Of a stretch of 64,000 nt of DNA, positions 1-10,143 are shown in pieces. The notes beneath the pieces were generated by a model. It worked only from the letters and a program-made list of their open reading frames with translations. It was not told the origin of the DNA and ran no database searches. The position numbers were made by a program, and so were the translations under genes. Origin of the DNA: Ferruginivarius sediminum (GTDB lineage: Bacteria; Pseudomonadota; Alphaproteobacteria; Kiloniellales; Rhodovibrionaceae); NCBI RefSeq assembly GCF_003344765.1, contig NZ_QPMH01000004.1:124001-188000 (forward strand), read 5' to 3'. Positions within the stretch are counted from its first letter, which is position 1; every line of letters starts with the position of its first letter.

Positions 1-907
1 GGTTGGCGCCGCGGTGACCCAGGTGCATCTTCTCCGTCGTCGCGCCGAGAGCCAGCGCCATGATCTGATGACCCAGGCAGATACCAAAGGTCGGCTTCCC
101 GGTCTCCAGCAGCTTGCGCACTGTCGGGACGGCGTACTCACCGGTGGCGGCCGGATCGCCGGGACCGTTGGACAGGAAGATGCCGTCGGGCTCGTGGCGC
201 AGGATGTCCTCCGCGCTGGCGCTGGCCGGCACCACAGTGACATGGCAGCCGAGACCGGCGAGGTCGCGCAGGATATTTCGTTTGGCCCCATAGTCGACAG
301 CGACGACCCGATATTTCGGACTGTCGGCGTGGCCGTAGCCGCCCTCCAGCGTCCAGGGCGTCTGCGTCCAGGTGTAGAGCTGCTGGCAGGTCACCTCCTT
401 GGCGAGGTCCATACCTTCCAGCCCAGGCCAGTCCAACGCTTCCCGCGCGGCCCGGTCGATATCGAGCTTGCCTTCGGGATCGTGCAGGACGACGCCGTGG
501 GGCGCGCCAAGATCGCGGATGCGGCGTGCCAGACGCCGGGTATCGAGGCCGCTGATCCCAACGATGTCCTGGTTCCTGAGCCAGGTGTCGAGATGTTGCG
601 CCGCGCGCCAGTTCGACGGCTCGGTGATGTCGGCGCGCAGGACCACACCCCGGCAGGCAGGCGTCGTGGCTTCCAGATCTTCCAGGTTGGCACCGACGTT
701 ACCGATGTGCGGGAAGGTGAAGGTGATGATCTCGCCCGCATAGGACGGGTCGGTCACGATTTCCTGATACCCGGTCATCGAGGTGTTGAAGCAGACCTCC
801 CCAACGGAGCGCCCGCGCGCCCCGACGCCGTGGCCCCAGAACACCGTACCGTCCGCGAGGACAAGGGCGGCCGTCGCATCGGCCGGCCGGTTGGCGGCAT
901 CGCTCAT
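1..907 (-). CDS. carA: Carbamoyl-phosphate synthase small subunit (partial, 3' end off window)
   Basis: Glutaminase subunit of carbamoyl-phosphate synthase. It releases ammonia from glutamine for CarB, feeding pyrimidine and arginine synthesis in the cytoplasm. The reverse-strand reading gives [20 protein letters not shown] at the start, the CarA N-terminal domain with the [15 protein letters not shown] stretch, then the class I amidotransferase domain with FLSNGPGDP and the nucleophile-elbow motif GICLGHQ. The frame is open to the left edge, so the C-terminal part with the catalytic His/Glu is missing from the window. The ATG at 905-907 is the first good start. pyrB and a pyrC-like gene lie 35 kb away. 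The family assignment is secure. Confidence 0.97.
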   Translation of the reverse strand, partial: MSDAANRPADATAALVLADGTVFWGHGVGARGRSVGEVCFNTSMTGYQEIVTDPSYAGEIITFTFPHIGNVGANLEDLEATTPACRGVVLRADITEPSNWRAAQHLDTWLRNQDIVGISGLDTRRLARRIRDLGAPHGVVLHDPEGKLDIDRAAREALDWPGLEGMDLAKEVTCQQLYTWTQTPWTLEGGYGHADSPKYRVVAVDYGAKRNILRDLAGLGCHVTVVPASASAEDILRHEPDGIFLSNGPGDPAATGEYAVPTVRKLLETGKPTFGICLGHQIMALALGATTEKMHLGHRGAN

Positions 908-1125
908 GGACAAACAGTCTCCCGTCTATACTGGCGCGCCGCGCGCGGGGCTGGCCGGCAGGGCTTGTGCGCGCGGCCCTTAAAGATATATAGGGCACTC
1001 CAAGGCTGTCCGCGAGGCGGGAGTCACCCCGCGCCCGGGCAGCTTTCGTTTAGGGCAAACGCGAGGCACGGTCAAACGCTGCATGCCAGCGTTGCATCAT
1101 GTCACCTCGCGGGAAGGACGTCGGA

Positions 1126-1581
1126 ATGCTGCGCACGGAATTGAACGACGCGCTGAAGCAGGCGCTGAAGAGCCGCGACCATGGGGCGGCGGCCACCCTC
1201 CGGCTGGTGCTGGCGGCGCTCAAGGACCGCGACATCGCCGCGCGCGGCGAGGGCAACGCCGAAGGGATCGGCGAGGAACAGATCCAGCAGATGCTGCAGA
1301 AAATGGTGCGCCAGTCCCGCGAGGCGGCCGAGACCTACGACAAGGCCGGCCGCGACGACCTTGCCCAGAAGGAACGCCAGGAAATCGCCGTCATCGAGCG
1401 GTTCCTGCCAAAGCAGCTTGGCGAGGCCGAGACCCGCAAGGCCGTGGAGGCGACAATCAACGAACTGGGCGCGGAATCGATCAAGGACATGGGCCGGGTG
1501 ATGACGCGCCTGCGCGAGCAGTACGCCGGGCGCATGGATTTCTCGAAGGCCAGCGCCGTCGCCAAGGATCGCCTCGCCTGA
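1126..1581 (+). CDS. yqeY: GatB/YqeY domain protein
   Basis: A 151-residue protein of the GatB/YqeY family, which resembles the tRNA-binding tail domain of the amidotransferase subunit GatB. Its exact role is unsettled. It is almost entirely helical and reads MLRTELNDALKQALKSRD at the start, with the family's EEQIQQMLQKMVRQSREA and IERFLPKQL stretches. The ATG at 1126 was chosen because GGGAAGGA lies 7 bases upstream; an in-frame ATG at 1099 lacks such a site. It sits between carA (divergent) and dnaG, the usual alphaproteobacterial position for this gene. Confidence 0.9.
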   Translation: MLRTELNDALKQALKSRDHGAAATLRLVLAALKDRDIAARGEGNAEGIGEEQIQQMLQKMVRQSREAAETYDKAGRDDLAQKERQEIAVIERFLPKQLGEAETRKAVEATINELGAESIKDMGRVMTRLREQYAGRMDFSKASAVAKDRLA

Positions 1582-1593
1582 GCCCGCTCCGAC

Positions 1594-1629
1594 GTTGTCA
1601 CTGACGGAAGAGTTGTCACTGACGCAAAA
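1594..1629 (+). repeat. Two tandem copies of an 18-bp unit upstream of dnaG
   Basis: GTTGTCACTGACG occurs at 1594-1606 and again at 1612-1624. With the trailing bases the two 18-bp units match at about 15 of 18 positions. The repeat lies between the yqeY stop and the dnaG start and contains TTGTCA/CTGACG, which resemble -35 hexamers. It could be a duplicated promoter element or a binding site. The repeat is seen directly; its function is inferred. Confidence 0.8.
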
Positions 1630-1647
1630 CCGGCACATCTGTTAGAG
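1619..1647 (+). promoter_or_regulatory. Possible dnaG(-rpoD) promoter
   Basis: CTGACG at 1619-1624 and TTAGAG at 1642-1647 are separated by 17 bases and lie 29 bases before the dnaG ATG. Both are weak matches to the housekeeping -35 and -10 boxes. The -35 candidate lies inside the second copy of the tandem repeat. Confidence 0.35.
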
Positions 1648-1675
1648 TGCGTGCTTTCGATGGGCAGTTCACTTT

Positions 1676-3550
1676 ATGGCCGTACCGTCCGAATTCCTGG
1701 AGCGCCTGCGCCAGCTCGTGGTGCTGTCCGACGTCGTCGGGCGCAAGGTGCGGCTCACGAAGCGCGGTCGCGAGTACACCGGCCTCTGTCCCTTCCATAA
1801 CGAGCGTACGCCCTCGTTCACGGTGAACGACGACAAAGGCTTTTTCCATTGCTTTGGCTGCGGCGAGCACGGCGATGTCGTCGGTTTCGTCATGCGCACC
1901 GAAGGCTTGAGCTTTCCCGAGGCGGTGGAGAAGCTCTCGGTCGAGGCTGGCCTGGAGATGCCGCGCTCGTCCCCGGAGGAGCGCGAACGCGAGCAGCGGC
2001 GGGGCAGCCTTTACGATGTGGTCGAAGCCGCCTGCGCCTGGTTCGAGGAGCAGCTTGCGGAAAGCCGCTCTGGCGCGGAGGCGCGCGCCTACCTGGAAAG
2101 GCGAGGCGTGAGTTCGGAAATGCGCCAGGCCTTCCGTTTGGGCTATGCGCCGGATCGTCGCGGTGCCCTGCGCCAGGCGCTGAATGCACGCGGCATCGGC
2201 GACGATCAGCTTGCCGCCGCCGGACTGGTGAAGCAGCCCGAGGACGGCGGGGCGGTGCGCGATTATTTCTTCAATCGCGTGATCTTCCCGATTACCGACC
2301 GCCGGGGAAAGGTGATCGCCTTCGGTGGACGGGCACTAGGAGATTCGCCGGCGAAGTATCTGAATTCGCCTGACGGCGAGTTGTTCCACAAGGGCCGGGT
2401 GCTCTACAATCTCGCCCGCGCTCGCCAAGCCGCGCGGGACAGCGGCGAGCTGATCGTCTGCGAGGGCTATATGGATGTGATCGCCCTGGCGCAGGCCGGG
2501 TTCCAGGCGGCGGTTGCACCGCTGGGCACGGCGATCACGCCCGAGCAGATTCGTGAACTCTGGCGCCTGTCGGCGGAGCCCAATATCTGCCTGGACGGCG
2601 ACACCGCCGGCCGGCGTGCGGGTTACCGCTTGGTGGAGCGCGCCTTGCCCGAGTTGAAACCGGGCTTCTCGCTTCGCTTCGCGCTTCTGCCGCAGGGCGA
2701 GGATCCGGACAGCCTGGTGAACGGGCAGGGGGCGAAGGCGTTCCGGCAGGTTCTGGAGACGGCGCGCCCGCTGGCCGACCTGCTGTGGATGAAGGAGACG
2801 GAAGGCCGCCGCGTTGACACGCCGGAGCGCCGCGCCGGCCTGCGCCACGCGCTTTTGCAGAGTGTGCGCGGAATCGCGGACGCCGGCGTGCAGCGGGCCT
2901 ATCGCGATGAGATGGAGCAGCGCTTCGAGGCTGCCTTCGGCTTCGTGCGAAAGGGCCGCCGGGGCGGACGGGCGGGGCCCCGCGATGGCCGCGGCTCGGG
3001 CGGCGGGCATCGCGACATGGGCGGTGCGTTGGCAGGGCCCGCGGCACGGCAGCCGGTGTCGATGCTGCAGCGCAGGCAGGAACAGGCCCTGCTGGCGACG
3101 CTGATCAATCATCCGGGTCTGCTCGCCGATTTCGCCGAGGAACTTGCCGAAGTCGAATTGAGCGGTCGCGACCTCGACCGTTACAGGCGGGCGTTACTGG
3201 ACCTCGCCGCCGAGCGGCAAGACCTTGACACCGTTGAAATCCGTCGCCACTTGCGCCAATTAACGGAGGACGCGGCGGTTGACGCGCTGCTCAATCGCGA
3301 TCTCTATCGGCTTTGGCCGTTCGCCGAGCCGGGCGCCACGGTGCAGGACGCACGAGAGGGCATTCGGCACATACTCGACCTCTATCGAGAGCGCTCCGCG
3401 CTTGATGAGACGCGAGAGGAAGGCCGGCGGTTGGCGGAGGCGATGGACCGGGAAAGTCTGGCGCGACTGGAAGCAAAACAAAAGGCGGTTCATGACGGCC
3501 CAAGCCGTCGCGTCGATTTCGACCGACTGGGTGGTGCGAAGGACACGTGA
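1676..3550 (+). CDS. dnaG: DNA primase
   Basis: Makes the RNA primers for chromosome replication. The 624-residue protein is full length. The N-terminal zinc ribbon is visible with C38, H41, C59 and C62 (CPFHNERTPSF ... FHCFGCGEHGD). The catalytic core with the TOPRIM domain follows, including VCEGYMDVIALAQAGF and the metal-binding DGDTAGRRAG. A Gly/Arg-rich linker around residues 420-460 leads to a C-terminal helicase-binding domain. The ATG at 1676 gives the standard MAVPSEFLERLRQ start. rpoD follows on the same strand, as in the classical macromolecular-synthesis operon. Confidence 0.98.
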   Translation: MAVPSEFLERLRQLVVLSDVVGRKVRLTKRGREYTGLCPFHNERTPSFTVNDDKGFFHCFGCGEHGDVVGFVMRTEGLSFPEAVEKLSVEAGLEMPRSSPEEREREQRRGSLYDVVEAACAWFEEQLAESRSGAEARAYLERRGVSSEMRQAFRLGYAPDRRGALRQALNARGIGDDQLAAAGLVKQPEDGGAVRDYFFNRVIFPITDRRGKVIAFGGRALGDSPAKYLNSPDGELFHKGRVLYNLARARQAARDSGELIVCEGYMDVIALAQAGFQAAVAPLGTAITPEQIRELWRLSAEPNICLDGDTAGRRAGYRLVERALPELKPGFSLRFALLPQGEDPDSLVNGQGAKAFRQVLETARPLADLLWMKETEGRRVDTPERRAGLRHALLQSVRGIADAGVQRAYRDEMEQRFEAAFGFVRKGRRGGRAGPRDGRGSGGGHRDMGGALAGPAARQPVSMLQRRQEQALLATLINHPGLLADFAEELAEVELSGRDLDRYRRALLDLAAERQDLDTVEIRRHLRQLTEDAAVDALLNRDLYRLWPFAEPGATVQDAREGIRHILDLYRERSALDETREEGRRLAEAMDRESLARLEAKQKAVHDGPSRRVDFDRLGGAKDT

Positions 3551-3665
3551 ACGAGGTCCTGTTACGGGGCCGGCACGTTACCCGACAGGCGATGGGCGGT
3601 GTCGATTCCCGGGGCGAAGGCTGATGATATGACGATTGTGGGTTCCTTGGGGGCAGAGGATTTCG

Positions 3666-5813
<2,148 letters not shown>

Positions 5814-5870
5814 GAACCGAACTTACCGGGGCGGTTGGACCGTTACAGCGGATTTTCCGGCGTCGGCCGG

Positions 5871-6704
5871 TTAGCCGCAATCTGGGGTTTCCAGCCGCTC
5901 CAGTTCGCTCAAGGTCCCATCCACGGTGAAATCGCCGTAGTCGATCTTGAGATTACCGACGACACCGTTGTCGTACAGGCGAATGGTTTGTTCGCTCTCT
6001 GGCGTGCCGTTCCGTTCGTCGGGCGGATAGAAAGCAAGCTGTACGCGCCATGAGGGGACATCGCGCAACAGCGACGTATCCAATTCGCTCGGCTGCTCGC
6101 TCATATCCTCGAGAACCACCGCGTTGACGGCGAACAGGCCGCCGTCCTCCCCGGTTCCATCGAAAACATGCCGGAACATGAACTGATCGCCGCTTCGTGC
6201 GGCGGCCAGGACCGCCTCCGTGTGCGCCTTCGGCAGCATTGTGTCCTTCGGCAGATCGAAGGTGCGCTCCTCCGGTTCGCGCTGGTGCACGGTTCCGCCA
6301 CCCTCGGGCTTCAGGGTTACCTTGCCACGCACAAGCTCGGTTTCCTCGCCGTTGCGAAAGCGGCGGAGGAAGTAGCGGAAACGCTGGCCGTCGTCTGATT
6401 CCCATGCGCTGAACGCCCATGAAAGGTCGCTACCTCCACGCTCTGCGAAGCTCACGGACAAATGAGCACGATACTCCATCGCCCAGCCGTTGCAGACGTC
6501 CTTCCAGATGAACTCCATCGTGCCGTCCACGCTTGAGACGCTCTGCGCGCGGGCGGCGGCAAGCTCCACGTCGTAGACCGCACGATGCGCCAGCAGTTCG
6601 GCTGTGCCTGCCGACGCCTGTCCGGCCACCGCCGTGAGGCCAGTCGTTAGCGCAACGGCCACCAGGCGAATCCGCCCGCTATATCGTGGTGGAATCCGGC
6701 TCAT
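5871..6704 (-). CDS. eipB: Cell-envelope integrity protein, EipB (DUF1849) family
   Basis: Periplasmic protein of the EipB family, which in Brucella maintains envelope integrity. The 277-residue product starts with a signal peptide (basic MSRIPPRYSGRIR, a hydrophobic stretch, then GQASA). The family opening ELLAHRAVYDVEL follows. One Cys lies in KDVCNGW and a second at the very C-terminus (TPDCG), matching the conserved disulfide described for the family. The ATG at 6704 is preceded by GGGAG at a suitable distance; a TTG at 6725 in the same frame is less likely. It is convergent with rpoD and divergent from the reductase gene. Confidence 0.85.
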   Translation of the reverse strand: MSRIPPRYSGRIRLVAVALTTGLTAVAGQASAGTAELLAHRAVYDVELAAARAQSVSSVDGTMEFIWKDVCNGWAMEYRAHLSVSFAERGGSDLSWAFSAWESDDGQRFRYFLRRFRNGEETELVRGKVTLKPEGGGTVHQREPEERTFDLPKDTMLPKAHTEAVLAAARSGDQFMFRHVFDGTGEDGGLFAVNAVVLEDMSEQPSELDTSLLRDVPSWRVQLAFYPPDERNGTPESEQTIRLYDNGVVGNLKIDYGDFTVDGTLSELERLETPDCG

Positions 6705-6851
6705 CGTCGCTCCCGTGCTGCCCAACGCCGCAAGCGGGCATGCGCTTCATAGGCGGTGCTGGCGTGTTATTCGCGATCAAGCCTAGCAGTCCGTATGAAC
6801 TGCGCAAATGGCGTTGAATTCGCAACGAATTGATTTGGGGGAGCCTGGGCC

Positions 6852-7817
6852 ATGGCCGATACGCCAGTCGTCTTTGTTACACGCAACGTCCCCGACGCCG
6901 TGGAGGCGCGGCTGCGGCGTGGCTATACGCCGCGCATCAACGATTCCGATCGCGCGCTGTCGGCGGACGACATCGTTGCGGGTGCGGAAGGCGCGGATGC
7001 GCTGGTGGTGACCCCGCCGGACAAGGTCACGGCCGAGGTTATCGACCGCTTGCCCGGGTCGGTAAAGGCGATCGGCTGCTTCTCCGTCGGCACCAATCAC
7101 GTCGACCTGGATGCGGCGAAGGCCCGCGGCCTTGTCGTGACCAACACCCCTGGCGTCCTGACGGAGGCGACGGCCGACATCGCCATGCTGCTCATCCTCG
7201 GCGCGACCCGCCGCGCCTGGGAAGGCCAGGCAATGCTGCGCGGCGACGACTGGCACGGATGGACGCCCACCCAGCTTATGGGGGTGGAGCTGTCGGGTAA
7301 GCGCCTCGGCATCCTCGGCATGGGCCGGATCGGCCAGGCCGTCGCCCGTCGGGCCGAGGGCTTCGGCCTCAAGGTCCACTACCACAACCGTCGGCGCCTT
7401 TCGCCCGATGAAGCGCGCGGCGCGACCTATCACGACACGCCGGAAAGCCTGCTGGCGGTGTCCGATATCCTGTCGCTGCACTGTCCGGCCACCCCTGAGA
7501 CGCAAGGCTTCCTGAACGCGGAACGGATAGAGCGATTGCCGACGGACGCCGTGGTGATCAACACCTCGCGCGGCGATGTCGTCGATGACGACGCACTCAT
7601 CGCGGCGCTGCGCAGCGGACGCCTGTTCGCCGCCGGGCTGGACGTCTTCGTCGGCGAGCCGAATATCCACCCGGATTATCGCAAGCTGGACAACGCCTAT
7701 CTGCTGCCGCACCTCGGCAGCGCGACGGTCGAGACACGCAACGCAATGGGCTTCAAGGTGCTGGATAACCTGGATGCCTTCTTCGCCGGACAGGAACCGC
7801 CCGATCGCGTCGCCTGA
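6852..7817 (+). CDS. D-2-hydroxyacid dehydrogenase, glyoxylate/hydroxypyruvate reductase type
   Basis: NAD(P)H-dependent reductase of the D-isomer-specific 2-hydroxyacid dehydrogenase family, 321 residues. The dinucleotide-binding motif GMGRIGQAVARRAEGFG is in the middle. Further on are the catalytic Arg in NTSRGDVVDDDAL, the Glu in FVGEP and the His in LLPHLGSATVETR. The family includes glyoxylate, hydroxypyruvate and 2-ketogluconate reductases. Sequence alone does not fix the substrate, but the serine-glyoxylate aminotransferase and malate-CoA ligase genes 9 kb away make hydroxypyruvate reduction to glycerate, a serine-cycle step, attractive. GGGGGAG precedes the ATG. Confidence 0.88.
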   Translation: MADTPVVFVTRNVPDAVEARLRRGYTPRINDSDRALSADDIVAGAEGADALVVTPPDKVTAEVIDRLPGSVKAIGCFSVGTNHVDLDAAKARGLVVTNTPGVLTEATADIAMLLILGATRRAWEGQAMLRGDDWHGWTPTQLMGVELSGKRLGILGMGRIGQAVARRAEGFGLKVHYHNRRRLSPDEARGATYHDTPESLLAVSDILSLHCPATPETQGFLNAERIERLPTDAVVINTSRGDVVDDDALIAALRSGRLFAAGLDVFVGEPNIHPDYRKLDNAYLLPHLGSATVETRNAMGFKVLDNLDAFFAGQEPPDRVA

Positions 7818-7842
7818 GAATCTGACTAGGCGAAGTTTTCTA

Positions 7843-7876
7843 GGCAAATTCAACCTAATGTAAGGAAAAATTTGCC
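7843..7876. promoter_or_regulatory. Inverted repeat upstream of the sigma-54 promoter
   Basis: GGCAAATT (7843-7850) and AATTTGCC (7869-7876) are exact inverted copies separated by 18 bases, in an unusually AT-rich stretch. No T-run follows, so a terminator for the upstream reductase is unlikely. The repeat lies about 110-150 bases before the -24/-12 promoter at 7985-7999, the usual position of an upstream activator site for a sigma-54 enhancer-binding protein. The role is inferred. Confidence 0.4.
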
Positions 7877-7984
7877 GAGCTACTTTTTCCATAGCGGGCA
7901 TGTTTGTCTGAGCATGGGCGAGGGCGCGTCAACCCCTTGTATCGACTCGATGCCGCACGCCCGACACAAGCTGTGACAGTTTTG

Positions 7985-7999
7985 TGGCACGACCTTTGC
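7985..7999 (+). promoter_or_regulatory. Sigma-54 (-24/-12) promoter
   Basis: TGGCACG at 7985-7991 and TTGC at 7996-7999 reproduce the RpoN consensus, with exactly 10 bases between the GG and GC dinucleotides. Transcription would begin near 8011, giving a leader of about 30 bases containing the GAGGGGAGG ribosome-binding site of the GGDEF gene. RpoN promoters require an ATP-dependent activator, so this cyclase is probably expressed only under a specific signal. Confidence 0.7.
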
Positions 8000-8040
8000 T
8001 TGTCGATCCGGCGGGGGACGATTGTGAGGGGAGGACGACA

Positions 8041-8769
8041 GTGCCACAGGATGCATCCTTGGCTCTGGTCGGAACGGAGGACGAGGCGGCGCCGGATCTT
8101 GCCGAGGCGGCGGCATCCCTGCGCACTCTGGCCGACAATCGCGACGTCGATGAGCCTATCCGTCAAGCCATGGACGCGCTTCTCTCGGCCGCCGAAGAGG
8201 CGCAGCGGCGGCTGGCCGAACAGGATGCCCGTATCCAGCAGCTCTTGGACCTGTCCGTCACCGACGAGTTGACGGGACTGTTGAACCGCCGAGGCTTCCT
8301 GGCGGAGCTGCGACGGGCGCTGGCGCGGTCCAGGCGTAGCGGCGAAACCGGCATGGTTCTGTTGTGCGACCTGGATCGCTTCAAGGCGATCAACGACACC
8401 TACGGGCACCCGGCCGGTGACGCGGCGCTGATCGTCGTGGCGCAATTGCTGCAGAACAACGTGCGTGGAACCGATTCCGTGGCCCGGCTTGGCGGGGATG
8501 AGTTCGCGGTGCTACTGGCCGACGCTTGCACCGAGGCAGTCAAGCCCAGGATCGACTCCATCAAGGACAAGCTATCCGGCCTGATGGTGGACTGCGGCGA
8601 CGTGCATGTGCCGCTCAGTGCAAGTGTCGGCCATGCGAAGTACGGCCCGAACAGCGATTGCGACCTGCTGATCTCGATGGCCGACAAGGCGCTTTATCGG
8701 GCGAAGACCGAGCAGCCCCGTCGTGTCCCACCGGCCGCAAGCGACTACGGCGTGCTTATCCACCCCTAG
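8041..8769 (+). CDS. Diguanylate cyclase (GGDEF domain)
   Basis: Cytosolic enzyme, 242 residues, that would make c-di-GMP from two GTP. The N-terminal 75 residues are helical and acidic, ending in a likely coiled coil (AAEEAQRRLAEQDARIQQLL). The GGDEF domain follows with TDELTGLLNRRGF, the active-site loop RLGGDEF, and an intact inhibitory I-site (RGTD five residues before GGDEF), so product inhibition is expected. No receiver, PAS or membrane segment is visible. GTG at 8041 was chosen because GAGGGGAGG sits 6 bases upstream; an in-frame GTG at 7984 overlaps the sigma-54 promoter and is rejected. Confidence 0.9.
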   Translation: MPQDASLALVGTEDEAAPDLAEAAASLRTLADNRDVDEPIRQAMDALLSAAEEAQRRLAEQDARIQQLLDLSVTDELTGLLNRRGFLAELRRALARSRRSGETGMVLLCDLDRFKAINDTYGHPAGDAALIVVAQLLQNNVRGTDSVARLGGDEFAVLLADACTEAVKPRIDSIKDKLSGLMVDCGDVHVPLSASVGHAKYGPNSDCDLLISMADKALYRAKTEQPRRVPPAASDYGVLIHP

Positions 8770-8799
8770 GCGATTCTGGGACGGGCCCGTGCAGCCGTA

Positions 8800-9984
8800 T
8801 CAGGACGATGCGGCCTGCTTTGCCTCTGGAGTCATCAGTGAAATGATGCGCACCGCGCCGCTGTCGGCGGCGAGGGCAATCTGGCCGCGTTTCAAGGCCA
8901 GCGCGTCGGCGCCGAATATCTCGTAGCGCCAGCCGTGCAGGGCCGGGACGTCGGCGCTGTCATCGGCGGCGATCTGTTCCAGGTCGGCGGAGGTCGCGAC
9001 CAGCTTCTGGGCCACGCCGTTCGCCTCGCAGCGCGCCTTCAGCAACACCTTCAGGAGTTCCACCGTCGGCCCCAGGCCGTTCGGCATGTCCGGTTTGCGC
9101 GGCGGCAAGGGACGCTCGTCCCGTGGCAGAGCCAGCGCGCGTTCGACCGCTTCCAAGACGCCCGTGCCGACCCTGCCGCGGGCGAAATCGCCGCTGAGAC
9201 CGCGGGTGCGGGCCAGTTGCTGTGGCGTGCGCGGGGTGTGCGCGGCAATATCCTGGATCTGCTCGTCGCGCAGGACGCGGTTGCGAGGCACGTCGCGGCG
9301 CTGCGCCTCCCGCTCGCGCCAGGCCGCCATCTCGCGCAGCACGGCCAGGTATTTCCGGTCGGAGGATCGCGGCTTCAGCCGGCGCCATGCTGTCTCTGGA
9401 TCCATGTCATATGTTGCCGGATTGGTAAGCTGCGCCATCTCCTCGTCGAGCCAGGCCGCGCGGCCAGATTCGTCGAGTTGCTTACGCAGCGTCCGGTAGA
9501 TCTCCCGCAGGTGCGTCACATCGGCCAGCGCGTAGTCGAGTTGCCGCTCGGTCAGCGGGCGCTGGGACCAGTCGGCGAAGCGCGAGGACTTGTCGATCCT
9601 GGCGCCCGTCACCTTGCGCGCCAACGTGTCGTAGCCGACCTGCTCCCCGAAGCCGCAGACCATGGCGGCGACCTGGGTATCGAAGATCGGCGCCGGCAGC
9701 GCGCCGTCCATCTGCTGGTGGAAGATCTCCATGTCCTGGCGGGCGGAATGGAACACCTTGACGATGCCGGTGTCGGCCAGCAGGCGCAGCACCGGCGTCA
9801 GGTCGATGCCCTCGGCCAGCGCGTCCACCGCGGCTACCTCGTCCGGACCGCCAAGCTGGATCAGGCACAGCTTCGGCCAGTAGGTGCTGTCGCGCAGGAA
9901 CTCGGTGTCGACGGCCACATAGGGCGCCTCGGACTGTCGGGCGCAGAACGTGGCCAGTGAGTCGTTGTCGGTGATTAGCGTCAT
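8800..9984 (-). CDS. rnd: Ribonuclease D
   Basis: 3'-to-5' exoribonuclease for tRNA 3'-end trimming, 394 residues. The DEDDy exonuclease domain shows its acidic residues in [22 protein letters not shown] and [14 protein letters not shown]. An HRDC domain follows ([18 protein letters not shown]). The start at 9982-9984 gives [13 protein letters not shown]. No Shine-Dalgarno is visible there; the start codon lies inside an AT-rich inverted repeat, so the transcript may be leaderless. The gene is divergent from aspS. Confidence 0.96.
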   Translation of the reverse strand: MTLITDNDSLATFCARQSEAPYVAVDTEFLRDSTYWPKLCLIQLGGPDEVAAVDALAEGIDLTPVLRLLADTGIVKVFHSARQDMEIFHQQMDGALPAPIFDTQVAAMVCGFGEQVGYDTLARKVTGARIDKSSRFADWSQRPLTERQLDYALADVTHLREIYRTLRKQLDESGRAAWLDEEMAQLTNPATYDMDPETAWRRLKPRSSDRKYLAVLREMAAWREREAQRRDVPRNRVLRDEQIQDIAAHTPRTPQQLARTRGLSGDFARGRVGTGVLEAVERALALPRDERPLPPRKPDMPNGLGPTVELLKVLLKARCEANGVAQKLVATSADLEQIAADDSADVPALHGWRYEIFGADALALKRGQIALAADSGAVRIISLMTPEAKQAASS

Positions 9985-10007
9985 TATCGTATATATATGT
10001 CGATAAT
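9983..10007. promoter_or_regulatory. AT-rich inverted repeat in the rnd/aspS divergent region
   Basis: ATTATCG (9983-9989) and CGATAAT (10001-10007) are exact inverted copies around the core TATATATATGT. The element overlaps the rnd start codon and stands out from GC-rich surroundings. It could hold back-to-back -10 boxes for rnd and aspS or be a repressor site. Only the symmetry and base composition are seen. Confidence 0.45.
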
Positions 10008-10143
10008 CGCCGCGGCGAAACCCGAAGTTGCTATATGGCGAGGGTTGTCCCGCGCCCTTGACATCGCGGCGGCCGCGCTGTCTCTTGCCCGCGCCCGAGC
10101 GGCTCAAGATCATCAGGAACGACCGAGAATCAAGGCGAAGGAC

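Noticed and set aside
14..1144. 376-codon plus-strand frame at the left edge
   Set aside because: Antisense of carA; the minus strand carries the amidotransferase motifs GICLGHQ and SNGPGDP.
7843..7876. Inverted repeat read as a terminator of the reductase gene
   Set aside because: Long loop and no T-run after the stem; its position relative to the sigma-54 promoter fits an activator site better.
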